NCBI GenBank assembly: GCA_902785945.1
Contig: CADAAR010000022.1
Coordinates: 1-34,293, forward strand
Direction of reading: 5' to 3'
DNA from: an uncultured Prevotellaceae bacterium
Lineage (GTDB): Bacteria; Bacteroidota; Bacteroidia; Bacteroidales; Bacteroidaceae
Length of the DNA: 34,293 nt
The position numbers and the translations under genes were made by a program. Below the pieces are notes generated by a model that ran no database searches, was not told where the DNA came from, and saw only the letters and a list, made by a program, of their open reading frames with translations. Of the stretch, positions 1 through 8,181 are shown in pieces. The number at the start of each line of letters is the position of its first letter. Positions within the stretch are counted from its first letter, which is position 1.

Positions 1-42
1 TAGCTAGCGTTCATCCTGAGCCAGGATCAAACTCTTCATTGT
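1..42 (-). rRNA. 16S ribosomal RNA, 5' end only (partial)
   Basis: Read on the minus strand, the first bases contain the universal bacterial 16S start (GAAGAGTTTGATCCTGGCTC at about 37-18) followed by GGATGAACGCTAGCTA, the form typical of Bacteroidetes. The mature 5' end is placed near position 42 by analogy with E. coli, where five nucleotides precede GAAGAG; it could be off by a few bases. The gene runs off the left edge, so an rRNA operon is transcribed leftward out of the window. Confidence 0.97.
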
Positions 43-204
43 AAAAAGTATCTTCATTCTATTGCTAGAATATAATCTCTGTCACAGAACGACTATCCAG
101 TATTTCAAGAATTAAACGGTTCGTTTCTTATACCCAAGCACTCATACATTATTATATAATATACAAGCACTCGCTTCTTGTACTACTTCTGTCTATATAA
201 ATCT

Positions 205-214
205 TTCAAAGAAC
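205..214 (-). promoter_or_regulatory. boxA-like antitermination site in the rRNA leader
   Basis: The minus strand reads GTTCTTTGAA here, about 40 nt after the predicted transcription start and about 160 nt before the 16S 5' end. This resembles the boxA element that loads NusB/NusE in rRNA leaders. The position is right for that role; the assignment rests on similarity alone. A short inverted repeat (TACAAG/CTTGTA, 162-182) also lies in the leader. Confidence 0.5.
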
Positions 215-260
215 TCTTTCTTTTTGTGCCTCAACCCATGTTTTTGGGCGAAAGCGGGTG

Positions 261-292
261 CAAAGGTACTGCTTTTTTTTGAACCACCAAAA
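261..292 (-). promoter_or_regulatory. rRNA operon promoter (Bacteroidetes type)
   Basis: On the minus strand a TTTTG element (292-288) is followed after 19 bp by TACCTTTG (268-261). This is a full match to the Bacteroidetes primary-sigma consensus TTTG-N19-TAnnTTTG. Start of transcription is expected near 252-256, giving a leader of about 210 nt. No second upstream rRNA promoter was recognised. Confidence 0.8.
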
Positions 293-539
293 CTTTTTTA
301 GGAAAAATTTCAGATTAAACACAGAAAAATTGCAAGACTTGATAAATATCAATCCAAAAACAGACTATACATTATTATATATAATAACGAGAAGAGAAAA
401 ATATGCATTTGACATGATATTCCTTAGATTATCCCACCATTAATATACGCCCCTCCTACCCAGGTACTATCTAAGCGCCACAAAACATCTATTCTAAGTT
501 AATTTCTGATAAAACGACGGTTATTGCCGGAAAAGTTCG
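293..539. other. AT-rich intergenic stretch, no gene recognised
   Basis: Between the leftward rRNA promoter and the rightward tsaB promoter the sequence is AT-rich. The only frame across it (61 codons on the plus strand) starts inside the rRNA promoter, has no recognisable domain and looks like chance. No RNA gene or repeat was seen. Confidence 0.5.
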
Positions 540-548
540 TAACTTTGC
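540..548 (+). promoter_or_regulatory. -7 element for the tsaB-rimM unit
   Basis: TAACTTTGC matches the Bacteroidetes -7 consensus TAnnTTTG. Transcription would begin near 553, giving a leader of about 22 nt before the tsaB ATG at 576. No -33 TTTG at ideal spacing is visible. Confidence 0.65.
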
Positions 549-575
549 ACTTTATAAATAAAGGACGAAAAAGAA

Positions 576-1265
576 ATGTCGACGATATTACATATAGAAA
601 CCAGCACAGACGTATGTTCTGTTGCCGTTTCTGAAGATTCACAAGTCATCTTCCACCAAGACGACCATAGCGGCCCGAATCATGCAGAGAGGTTGGGCAC
701 GATGGTAGACGAGGCACTCTCGTTTACCGACAACCATGCCATTCCCTTTGATGCTGTAGCTGTCAGTTGTGGCCCTGGCTCTTATACAGGGCTTCGAATC
801 GGGGTATCTATGGCCAAGGGAATCTGCTACGGCAGGGATCTGAAACTGATAGCTGTCCCCACCCTCGAGTTACTCTGCGTACCAGTTTTACTCCGCGAAA
901 TACCTGAAGAAGACGCACTGCTCTGTCCGATGCTTGATGCCCGACGCATGGAAGTGTATGCAGGCATTTATACCAGAGCACTGAAACCCGTTAGAGAGGT
1001 TGGTGCCGACGTCGTCACTGCCGAGACCTACAAACCGTATCTCGATGAACACCCCGTGTATTTCTTTGGCAACGGGGCCCAGAAATGCATGGATACCATT
1101 AATCACCCAAATGCCCATTTGATAGAAGGCATTGAGCCATTGGCTAAATGGATGCAGCCTTTGGCCGAACGCCGATTTCTCAATGAACAGTTCGAGGATG
1201 TAGCCTATTTTGTACCCTACTATCTGAAGGACTTCGTTGCCAAAATGCCAAAAAAATTATTATAA
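576..1265 (+). CDS. tsaB: tRNA threonylcarbamoyladenosine biosynthesis protein TsaB
   Basis: TsaB is the non-catalytic ASKHA-fold partner of TsaD. Together with TsaE they transfer threonylcarbamoyl from TC-AMP to A37 of ANN-decoding tRNAs in the cytoplasm. The 229-residue product has the family N-terminus (ILHIETST, residues 4-11), HAERL (36-40) and the glycine-rich GPGSYTGLR (66-74), all typical of YeaZ/TsaB. Length fits the family. It is first in a tight rightward unit; DUF4290 follows after 3 nt. Its start lies about 22 nt after the predicted transcription start. Identification is firm. Confidence 0.95.
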   Translation: MSTILHIETSTDVCSVAVSEDSQVIFHQDDHSGPNHAERLGTMVDEALSFTDNHAIPFDAVAVSCGPGSYTGLRIGVSMAKGICYGRDLKLIAVPTLELLCVPVLLREIPEEDALLCPMLDARRMEVYAGIYTRALKPVREVGADVVTAETYKPYLDEHPVYFFGNGAQKCMDTINHPNAHLIEGIEPLAKWMQPLAERRFLNEQFEDVAYFVPYYLKDFVAKMPKKLL

Positions 1266-1268
1266 CAT

Positions 1269-1865
1269 ATGGATATTAAAGGATTAGATTACAACACGCA
1301 GCGCTCCAAGCTTATTCTGTCGGAATATGGGCGTGAGATTCAGAAAATGGTGGAATACGCCTGTGAGCTGCCCACCAAGGAAGAGCGTTTGAAATGCGCG
1401 ATGGCCATCATCCGACAGATGGAGAACAAAAACCCACAGTTAATGGACAATGCTGACTATGAGCAGACTCTATGGAACCATCTTTATCTCATGAGCCACC
1501 GGGAACTGGATATTGACTGGCCCTACGATGTATCTGAAGCAGACAAAATCCTATCCAAGCCCGACCCGCTGCCATTGCCTGATGGACATATCAAACTGCG
1601 CCATTACGGCCATTTGGTAGAGGAATTACTTAATCTCTTGAAGACCATGCCTGAGGGTGAAGAACGTGATGCATTGGTAAAAAAGACAGCTAATCAGATG
1701 AAACGCGACCTCGTATTGTGGGGCCATGGTTCAATAGAAGATGAGCGCGTTGCTGATGACCTGGCGCGTTACACCGACGGTAAAATTCAGCTTGACCTGA
1801 ACACGTTTAAGTTTGAAAAAATCAATCCTAACGAAGGCAAGCAATCCGGCAAGAAAAAGAAATAA
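1269..1865 (+). CDS. DUF4290 domain-containing protein
   Basis: This 198-residue, charged, mostly helical soluble protein belongs to a family confined to Bacteroidetes and of unknown function. The N-terminus (LDYNTQRSKLILSEYGREIQ) is characteristic. The C-terminal 20 residues are a lysine-rich tail (GKKKK end). There is no signal peptide or membrane segment. It is 3 nt after tsaB and 12 nt before murA, so it is very probably cotranscribed with both. From memory, DUF4290 next to murA-rimM is a conserved arrangement in the phylum, suggesting a housekeeping role; no biochemical function can be given. Confidence 0.85.
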   Translation: MDIKGLDYNTQRSKLILSEYGREIQKMVEYACELPTKEERLKCAMAIIRQMENKNPQLMDNADYEQTLWNHLYLMSHRELDIDWPYDVSEADKILSKPDPLPLPDGHIKLRHYGHLVEELLNLLKTMPEGEERDALVKKTANQMKRDLVLWGHGSIEDERVADDLARYTDGKIQLDLNTFKFEKINPNEGKQSGKKKK

Positions 1866-1877
1866 AACGACAAGCCT

Positions 1878-3200
1878 ATGTCATCATTTATCATTGAAGG
1901 AGGCAACCCTCTAAGTGGTGAGATCACGCCACAGGGTGCCAAGAACGAGGCACTTCAGGTGATTTGTGCCACTCTTTTGACGAGCGAGGAAGTCACCATC
2001 CACAACATCCCGGACATCCGCGATGTCAACAACCTCATCCAATTGTTAAGGGACATCGGTGTAAAGGTGACCCCCGGTATCTCCGGACAATCAGGAAAAT
2101 CCGGCACCTACACTTTCCAAGCAGACACACTGAATCTCGATTATCTAGAGAGCGACGAGTTCGTACAAAAATGTGCAGAACTCCGCGGCAGTGTTTTGAT
2201 GATTGGTCCGTTGTTGTCCAGAATGGGTAAGGCTGTCATTACTCAGCCTGGGGGCGACAAGATAGGCCGTCGTCGACTCGACACCCACTTTCTCGGCTTT
2301 GAGAAATTAGGTGCAAAATTCAATCGTATTGAGGGCCGAAACGTCTATGAGATTGCCACAAAACAACTCAAAGGCACCTATATGCTACTCGACGAAGCCT
2401 CCGTAACAGGTACTGCCAATATCATCATGGCAGCCGTTTTTGCTAAAGGTACTACCACCATCTATAACGCTGCTTGCGAGCCTTATCTGCAGCAACTCTG
2501 TCATTTGCTGAATCAGATGGGTGCCAACATCAGCGGCATTGGCTCTAACTTACTGACCATTGTTGGTGTAAAGAGTCTGCACGGCGCTGAGCACACTATT
2601 CTCCCCGACATGATTGAGGTGGGCTCGTTTATCGGCATGGCCGCCATGTGTGGCGATGGCATCCGTATAAAGAATGTCTCTGTCGATAATCTCGGCATCA
2701 TTCCCGATGCTTTCCGTCGTCTTGGTGTAAAAATCAAAGTAGAAGGCGACGACCTCATTATCCCTCGCCAACGACATTACGAGATACAATCATTTATCGA
2801 CGGCACCATCATGACCCTCGCTGATGCCCCCTGGCCAGGATTGACACCCGACCTTCTTTCTGTGTTGATTGTTGTAGCCACCCAAGCCCGTGGCAGCGTG
2901 CTTTTCCACCAAAAGATGTTTGAAAGCCGTCTGTTTTTTGTCGACAAACTTATCGACATGGGTGCCCAGATCATTCTTTGCGACCCACACCGAGCTGTCG
3001 TTGTAGGCCATGACCGTAAGATTACACTTCGCGGAGGTCGCATGTCAAGTCCTGATATCCGTGCGGGTATCGCCCTACTGATTGCCGCTATGAGTGCTGA
3101 TGGCACGAGTCGTATCGACAATATTGAGCAGATAGACCGTGGATACGAGCATATTGAGGACCGTCTTAACGCCCTTGGCGCTAAAATTACAAGAGCATGA
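1878..3200 (+). CDS. murA: UDP-N-acetylglucosamine 1-carboxyvinyltransferase (MurA), Asp-type active site
   Basis: MurA transfers enolpyruvyl from PEP to UDP-GlcNAc, the first committed step of peptidoglycan synthesis in the cytoplasm. The 440-residue product shows the EPSP-synthase/MurA signatures: GAKNEAL near residues 20-26, the PGG-KIGRRRLDTH active-site loop at 124-137, and LTPDL in the C-terminal half. The residue equivalent to the catalytic and fosfomycin-reactive Cys115 of E. coli is Asp127 (codon GAC at 2256-2258). Asp at this site is known in other natural MurA enzymes and gives fosfomycin insensitivity. The stop codon overlaps the rimM start by 4 nt (ATGA), indicating coupled translation. 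Confidence 0.97.
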   Translation: MSSFIIEGGNPLSGEITPQGAKNEALQVICATLLTSEEVTIHNIPDIRDVNNLIQLLRDIGVKVTPGISGQSGKSGTYTFQADTLNLDYLESDEFVQKCAELRGSVLMIGPLLSRMGKAVITQPGGDKIGRRRLDTHFLGFEKLGAKFNRIEGRNVYEIATKQLKGTYMLLDEASVTGTANIIMAAVFAKGTTTIYNAACEPYLQQLCHLLNQMGANISGIGSNLLTIVGVKSLHGAEHTILPDMIEVGSFIGMAAMCGDGIRIKNVSVDNLGIIPDAFRRLGVKIKVEGDDLIIPRQRHYEIQSFIDGTIMTLADAPWPGLTPDLLSVLIVVATQARGSVLFHQKMFESRLFFVDKLIDMGAQIILCDPHRAVVVGHDRKITLRGGRMSSPDIRAGIALLIAAMSADGTSRIDNIEQIDRGYEHIEDRLNALGAKITRA

Positions 3201-3706
3201 TTCACGAAGAAGACATCTATCAGATCGGCAAATTAGGTAAGACACACGGTGTAAAGGGAGAAATCAGTTTTCTCTTTGATGATGACGTATTCGATCGTGT
3301 TGATGCCGACTACCTGATTCTTAAGGTCGATGGTATCTTCGTACCCTTCTTCATTGAGGAATACCGTTTCCGTAGTGATGCCAATGCCATCATAAAGTTC
3401 GAAGACATCGACACTCAGGAACGTGCCCGCGAACTGACGGGTTGTGAAGTTTACTTTCCCCGCGAACTTGCCGACACTGATGACAACAGTATTTCGTGGG
3501 CAGCCATCGTAGGTTTTGATATCATTGAGGTCGAAAGTGGAAACAAAATAGGTCGTATCGCCTCTGTCGACGATACGACCCTCAATATTCTTTTCTGTCT
3601 CGAAGACGGTCGACTGATTCCCGCTTCTAGCGACCTCATCACCGCTATCGACCAACAAGCCCGCACCATCATAATGCACTTGCCCACAGGTCTCTTAGAC
3701 CTCTAA
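3197..3706 (+). CDS. rimM: Ribosome maturation factor RimM
   Basis: RimM binds ribosomal protein S19 and assists maturation of the 30S head. The 169-residue product has the family N-terminal motif (IGKLGKTHGVKGEISF, from about residue 11) and a C-terminal PRC-barrel region with the DD-TLNILFC strand pattern. Length is typical. It starts within the murA stop codon (4-nt overlap). Its own stop overlaps by 4 nt the stop of the opposing transporter gene, leaving no space for a separate terminator. Confidence 0.93.
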   Translation: MIHEEDIYQIGKLGKTHGVKGEISFLFDDDVFDRVDADYLILKVDGIFVPFFIEEYRFRSDANAIIKFEDIDTQERARELTGCEVYFPRELADTDDNSISWAAIVGFDIIEVESGNKIGRIASVDDTTLNILFCLEDGRLIPASSDLITAIDQQARTIIMHLPTGLLDL

Positions 3707-5499
3707 TTTATCGGTGTCAAGGGATAGATAATGTTCACGATAAAGATATTGGCTGCAAGGATGATGAGGTTCATCAGTAAGCCAATACGCATAAAGTCAC
3801 TGAAGCGATAGCCTCCAGGACCATACACCAACATATGGGTAGGCGAGCCGATAGGTGTGGCAAAACTGCTACTAACACTCACCATCAGGGCAATAAGGAA
3901 AGGATAAGGCTCATAACCTAACTTTTCTGCAGCCTCATACATGATGGGGAAGAACATAGCACCTGCTGCCGTATTCGAAATAAACTCCGTAATAAAGGTA
4001 CCTACAAAACAGATGGCCGTCATGACGACGAGTGGATTGGTACCACAGACATCAAGGATACCAAGCGCCAGTCGTTCGGCAATACCCGTCTTTTGGATGG
4101 CAAGACCAAGGACCACACTACCCGCAAACACCATCAGGATGTCCCAGTTGATAGCTTTCATAGCCTGTTCTGCACTACAGCAGCGCAACAAAAGCATGGC
4201 AGCAGCAGCGATGAAGGCACACTGCAATAACGGCAACACGTTGAGTGCCGAGAGAGCCACCATCGCAATCATGATAACAGCAGAAATGAATGTCTTGGGA
4301 CCTATATTTACCACCTGTTCACTGTCGAAGAAGTGCAATTGCGACGAAAGTCGATCGGTGCTGACATTCAGTCGTGGCGGACACTCCAAAAGTAGTGTAT
4401 CACCAGCCTGCAGCACCACCTGTCGTGGTACTTCTTTGATACGCTTGCCACGTCGGGCAACAGCTACCAACGACAGATTGTTTTCTTTCTCAAACAAACT
4501 GCCGCCGATGGTCGTTCCAATCAGACTGCTGCCAAAATTGACATAGGCCGTGCGTAGCTGACGGTTACGGTCCACCTCACTCATCGAAAACACATGGTGT
4601 TCCGCACTCACCAAACCATGACTATCCTTCAGCTCCAAAATATCGTCTATCTGTCCAGCATAGACCAAGTGGTCACCGCCCATCACATATTCATCCTCAG
4701 TGACAGGCGAAGGCACTTCGTCGAAATGATAAATCTCAATCAGGCTACCGCCTCTGACATGGAACAGTCCCGCTTCACCCAAGGTCATACCAATGTATTT
4801 ATTGTCAGAGGGCACCAACAACTCGACAGTATACTCCGCTGTAGCCTCAAAGGCCGACTCCGGTGCCTTGCGGTCTGGCAACAGTTTCCTCATGGCAATC
4901 ACAGAGAGTACACCCACCGCCAAACAGAACAGACCCGGTAGCGTCGTTGCCAGCACATTCATAGCCGTTCCCGTCTTATCAGCATAAAGGCCTGAGATAA
5001 TCAGGTTCGGCGGTGTTCCGATAAGGGTACACACACCACCCATGCCAGAGGCATAACTTAACGGAATAAGCAGCTTCGAGGGCGAAACACCTAATTTCTT
5101 CGACCACATCTTAACGATGCCTACGAACATGGCCACCACTGTCGTATTACTCAGAAAAGAACTCAGGCCTGCCACTGGCAACATCAACCTAATCACAGCC
5201 TTGCCATAGCTATTTGGTTGTCCTAACATATGACGCACAATCCACTGCAACACACCAGTATGTGTCAATCCTGCCACTACGACGAACAACACACCGATAA
5301 CAACCACCGACGTGGAACTAAAACCCGAAAAGGCTTCCTTAACATCGAGTACGCCCGTAACAAACAACACGCCGATGGCTGCTAAGAACACCACATCGGC
5401 TCGCAATTTTGTGAGTAACAGTGTGGTGAACATACCCAACACTGTAACAATCGTAATCCAAGCATAGAGGTTAAACCCTAAAAATACTACTGTTTCCAT
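3703..5499 (-). CDS. SLC13/DASS-family transporter with internal RCK_C (TrkA-C) domains
   Basis: This 598-residue inner-membrane protein has two halves of hydrophobic helices with the paired SNT motifs of the DASS/ArsB-like superfamily (SNTTVVAM at 117-124 and SNTAAGAM at 508-515). Two soluble RCK_C/TrkA-C-like segments lie between them (about residues 225-395, with GMTLGEAGL and GTTIGGSLF as the repeated starts). The class transports carboxylates or sulfate with Na+; the substrate cannot be told from sequence. It is alone on its strand, between rimM and dxr, which point the other way. Its promoter overlaps upstream sequence of the dxr promoter. It resembles YbiR/SdcS-like annotations, but no closer name is justified. 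Confidence 0.85.
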   Translation of the reverse strand: METVVFLGFNLYAWITIVTVLGMFTTLLLTKLRADVVFLAAIGVLFVTGVLDVKEAFSGFSSTSVVVIGVLFVVVAGLTHTGVLQWIVRHMLGQPNSYGKAVIRLMLPVAGLSSFLSNTTVVAMFVGIVKMWSKKLGVSPSKLLIPLSYASGMGGVCTLIGTPPNLIISGLYADKTGTAMNVLATTLPGLFCLAVGVLSVIAMRKLLPDRKAPESAFEATAEYTVELLVPSDNKYIGMTLGEAGLFHVRGGSLIEIYHFDEVPSPVTEDEYVMGGDHLVYAGQIDDILELKDSHGLVSAEHHVFSMSEVDRNRQLRTAYVNFGSSLIGTTIGGSLFEKENNLSLVAVARRGKRIKEVPRQVVLQAGDTLLLECPPRLNVSTDRLSSQLHFFDSEQVVNIGPKTFISAVIMIAMVALSALNVLPLLQCAFIAAAAMLLLRCCSAEQAMKAINWDILMVFAGSVVLGLAIQKTGIAERLALGILDVCGTNPLVVMTAICFVGTFITEFISNTAAGAMFFPIMYEAAEKLGYEPYPFLIALMVSVSSSFATPIGSPTHMLVYGPGGYRFSDFMRIGLLMNLIILAANIFIVNIIYPLTPIN

Positions 5500-5545
5500 A
5501 CACCAAAGGTAAAAAACATGGATAAAAATTGAATGTTTCTGAGGG

Positions 5546-5575
5546 CAAAGTTACGAAAAAAAACTGGAAGTGCAA
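5546..5575 (-). promoter_or_regulatory. Promoter of the SLC13-type transporter gene
   Basis: On the minus strand TAACTTTG (5553-5546) is preceded by TTG (5575-5573) with 19 bp between them. The start of transcription would be near 5540, giving a leader of about 40 nt. The promoter is divergent from the dxr promoter only about 20 bp away. Confidence 0.6.
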
Positions 5576-5595
5576 GTTTTCTCATTAAAAAGTAG

Positions 5596-5604
5596 TAACT
5601 TTGC
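5596..5604 (+). promoter_or_regulatory. -7 element for dxr-rseP
   Basis: TAACTTTGC matches the -7 consensus. Transcription should start near 5609. That leaves only about 5 nt before the GTG at 5614 but about 17 nt before the ATG at 5626, and so favours the latter as the dxr start. Confidence 0.6.
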
Positions 5605-5625
5605 AGCCAAATTGTGAATAAAGCA

Positions 5626-6789
5626 ATGAAAGAGAAAAGACAAATTGCCATACTTGGCTCTACAGGATCGATCGGTACACAGGCTCTCGAAGTCATCGAG
5701 GAGCACAGTGACTTGTATGAAGTCTACTGTCTGACCGCCAACAATAAAGTAGAACTACTGGCTGAGCAGGCTCACAAATTCAAGCCTGCCGCCATTGTCA
5801 TTGCTAACGAACAGCGTTACGACGAACTCAAAAGCCTGATGAGCGACCTGCCCGACGTGAAGGTCTATGCCGGTGCCCAAGCCCTTAACGAAATAGTGGA
5901 GGCTGGACCTATCCATATGGTGCTCACTGCGATGGTTGGCTTTGCTGGTCTTAACCCCACTATCCACGCTATTAAGGCAGGCAAGACCATCTGTTTGGCA
6001 AACAAAGAAACACTGGTGGTGGCTGGCGAACTAATATTGCAACTGGCTCAGCAATACCATACGCCTATCCTACCCGTCGACAGCGAGCATTCAGCTATAT
6101 TCCAGAGTCTCGTAGGCGAAGATCTGAACCCGATAGAAAAAATTCTGTTGACAGCCTCAGGCGGTCCCTTCCGTCTGAAGACGATGGAAGAGATTGCCCA
6201 CGTCACAAAGGCCGATGCCCTGCGCCATCCCACTTGGGATATGGGCGCAAAGATCACCATCGACTCGGCGTCGATGATGAACAAGGGTTTCGAGGTCATC
6301 GAGGCGAAGTGGCTCTTTGGTGTCGACGCCAAACAGATACAGGTACTGGTGCATCCGCAGTCGATTGTGCATAGTGCCGTACAGTTCCAGGATGGCTCAG
6401 TGAAGGCCCAGCTTGGCGTACCCGACATGCGACTGCCTATACAATATGCATTCTCTTTCCCACAACGTCTGCACCTGAGTGGCGAGCGCCTTGACCTGTT
6501 TAAGGCCCAACACTTGGAATTCTTCGAACCCGACCTGAAGAAATTCCGTTGCTTAGCCCTCGCCTTCGAAGCTATCGACAAGGGCGGCAACATGCCGTGT
6601 ATCGTAAATGCTGCCAACGAGATCGTAAATCGCGGATTCCTCGAAGGCAAGTGTGGTTTCCTGCAAATGGGTGATATCATTGCCGAAACCATGCAGCGTG
6701 CCTCTTTCGACAAGAACCCCAGCTACGAGACCTACATCGCCACCGATGCAGAGGCTCGTCGTATAGCTACAGAATTAATGAACAAGTAA
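5626..6789 (+). CDS. dxr: 1-deoxy-D-xylulose 5-phosphate reductoisomerase (DXR/IspC)
   Basis: DXR converts DXP to MEP with NADPH and a divalent metal, the second step of the non-mevalonate isoprenoid pathway. From the ATG at 5626 the product is 387 residues, usual for the family. It shows the NADPH-binding GSTGSIG motif close to the N-terminus, LANKETLVVAGE, the metal/substrate segment PVDSEHSAIFQ, ASGGPFR and IDSASMMNKGFEVIEA. An in-frame GTG at 5614 would add four residues but sits almost on the predicted transcription start. The gene is followed after 6 nt by rseP. DXR supplies isoprenoid precursors used by UppS, encoded later in the window. Confidence 0.96.
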   Translation: MKEKRQIAILGSTGSIGTQALEVIEEHSDLYEVYCLTANNKVELLAEQAHKFKPAAIVIANEQRYDELKSLMSDLPDVKVYAGAQALNEIVEAGPIHMVLTAMVGFAGLNPTIHAIKAGKTICLANKETLVVAGELILQLAQQYHTPILPVDSEHSAIFQSLVGEDLNPIEKILLTASGGPFRLKTMEEIAHVTKADALRHPTWDMGAKITIDSASMMNKGFEVIEAKWLFGVDAKQIQVLVHPQSIVHSAVQFQDGSVKAQLGVPDMRLPIQYAFSFPQRLHLSGERLDLFKAQHLEFFEPDLKKFRCLALAFEAIDKGGNMPCIVNAANEIVNRGFLEGKCGFLQMGDIIAETMQRASFDKNPSYETYIATDAEARRIATELMNK

Positions 6790-6795
6790 TCAATC

Positions 6796-8181
6796 ATGGA
6801 TATTTTTTTAATTAGACTTCTACAATTCATGCTGGCCATTGGCCTGCTAGTGCTGCTCCACGAGGGTGGCCACTTCTTCTTCGCAAAACTTTTCGGCGTC
6901 CGCGTAGATAAGTTCTACCTATTCTTCGATCCTAGCATCTGGAAATGGGATGGTAGTCTGTTTAAGTTCAAGCCCAAGAACAGCGACACACAATATGGTG
7001 TAGGTTGGCTGCCTTTGGGTGGTTACTGCAAGATAGCCGGTATGATTGACGAGAGTTTCGATACTGAACAGATGAAGCAACCCGAGCAGCCTTGGGAGTT
7101 CCGTGCGAAACCAGCCTGGCAGCGACTGCTGATTATGATTGGCGGTGTACTCGTTAACTTCCTCCTCGCCCTGTTCATCTACGCCATGATCCTTTTCCAC
7201 TGGGGTGATACTTATATCCCTGTAAAGGACATGACGCTGGGTATGAAATTCAATACAGAGGCCAAGGCATTAGGCTTTAAGGATGGTGATATCCTCGTTG
7301 GTACCGACAAGGGTGAGTTCAAGGACTTTTCCGCAGACCTCTACCGTGACCTTTCTGAGGCCACACGTGTAGACCTGATCCGCGATGGTAAGCAGATGAG
7401 CTTGCAACTGCCCGGCGACCTCAATCTGCTGAACATGCTAAAAGCTGAACCTTCGTTCGTGCGTCCGTTGGTGCCCGCAGTTATCGACAGCGTGATGGAC
7501 AACTCCCCAGCTTCAGAGATTGGTCTCCAGAAGGGTGATAAGATTTTAGCCCTGAACGGCAAACCTGTGGATTCATACAATGAGTTTACTGAGCAGATTG
7601 GTGTGCTCGAGGATATGATGACAGCAGCCAAGAGTCAGGCCGACAGTCTGAAGATCCGCACAGCGACGATTGTCTTTGAACACGAGGCCGCAACAGATAC
7701 AGCAACCATCACACTGACGCCCGATCTTAAGGTAGGCTTCTTTGTTAAAACCATCGCTGGCATCTACAAACCTTATACCCGTGAATACGGCTTCTTCGAG
7801 AGTATTCCCGCTGGTATCAAATACGGTTGGAACGTGCTGGCTGGCTACGTGGGCGATATGAAATATGTGTTCACCGCCGACGGTGCTAAGTCGTTGGGTG
7901 GTTTCGGAGCCATTGGAAGCCTCTTCCCACCAGTCTGGGACTGGTATCTCTTCTGGAAGATGACCGCCTTCCTGTCTATCATCCTCGCCTTCATGAACAT
8001 CCTGCCCATCCCCGCCCTCGACGGTGGCCACGTGCTGTTCTTAATCTACGAGATGATCACTCGTCGCAAACCCTCAGAGACCTTCATGATCCGTGCAGAG
8101 TATGTCGGCTTCGGAATCCTGATACTCCTGATGGTGGTGGCGAACCTCAACGATATCTTGCGCTGGCTCGGATACATGTAA
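6796..8181 (+). CDS. rseP: RIP zinc metalloprotease RseP (site-2 protease)
   Basis: RseP is an inner-membrane intramembrane protease that cleaves anti-sigma factors and remnant signal peptides. The 461-residue product has the zinc motif HEGGH (22-26) in the first membrane helix, two PDZ-like regions in the periplasmic middle section (the second includes VIDSVMDNSPASEIGLQKGD) and the second metal-ligand motif LDGGH (from residue 408) near the C-terminus, followed by a last membrane helix. It is 6 nt after dxr. Its 3' end overlaps the opposing comEC-like gene by 35 nt. A terminator hairpin follows 25 nt after its stop. Confidence 0.95.
   Translation: MDIFLIRLLQFMLAIGLLVLLHEGGHFFFAKLFGVRVDKFYLFFDPSIWKWDGSLFKFKPKNSDTQYGVGWLPLGGYCKIAGMIDESFDTEQMKQPEQPWEFRAKPAWQRLLIMIGGVLVNFLLALFIYAMILFHWGDTYIPVKDMTLGMKFNTEAKALGFKDGDILVGTDKGEFKDFSADLYRDLSEATRVDLIRDGKQMSLQLPGDLNLLNMLKAEPSFVRPLVPAVIDSVMDNSPASEIGLQKGDKILALNGKPVDSYNEFTEQIGVLEDMMTAAKSQADSLKIRTATIVFEHEAATDTATITLTPDLKVGFFVKTIAGIYKPYTREYGFFESIPAGIKYGWNVLAGYVGDMKYVFTADGAKSLGGFGAIGSLFPPVWDWYLFWKMTAFLSIILAFMNILPIPALDGGHVLFLIYEMITRRKPSETFMIRAEYVGFGILILLMVVANLNDILRWLGYM

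Noticed and set aside
258-443. Open frame of 61 codons on the plus strand upstream of tsaB
   Set aside because: It begins within the rRNA promoter on the opposite strand, is AT-rich, has no signal or domain pattern and no rightward promoter of its own.
3941-4546. Rightward 201-codon open frame inside the SLC13-type transporter gene
   Set aside because: Shadow frame without domain features; the leftward frame has membrane helices, both SNT motifs and a promoter.
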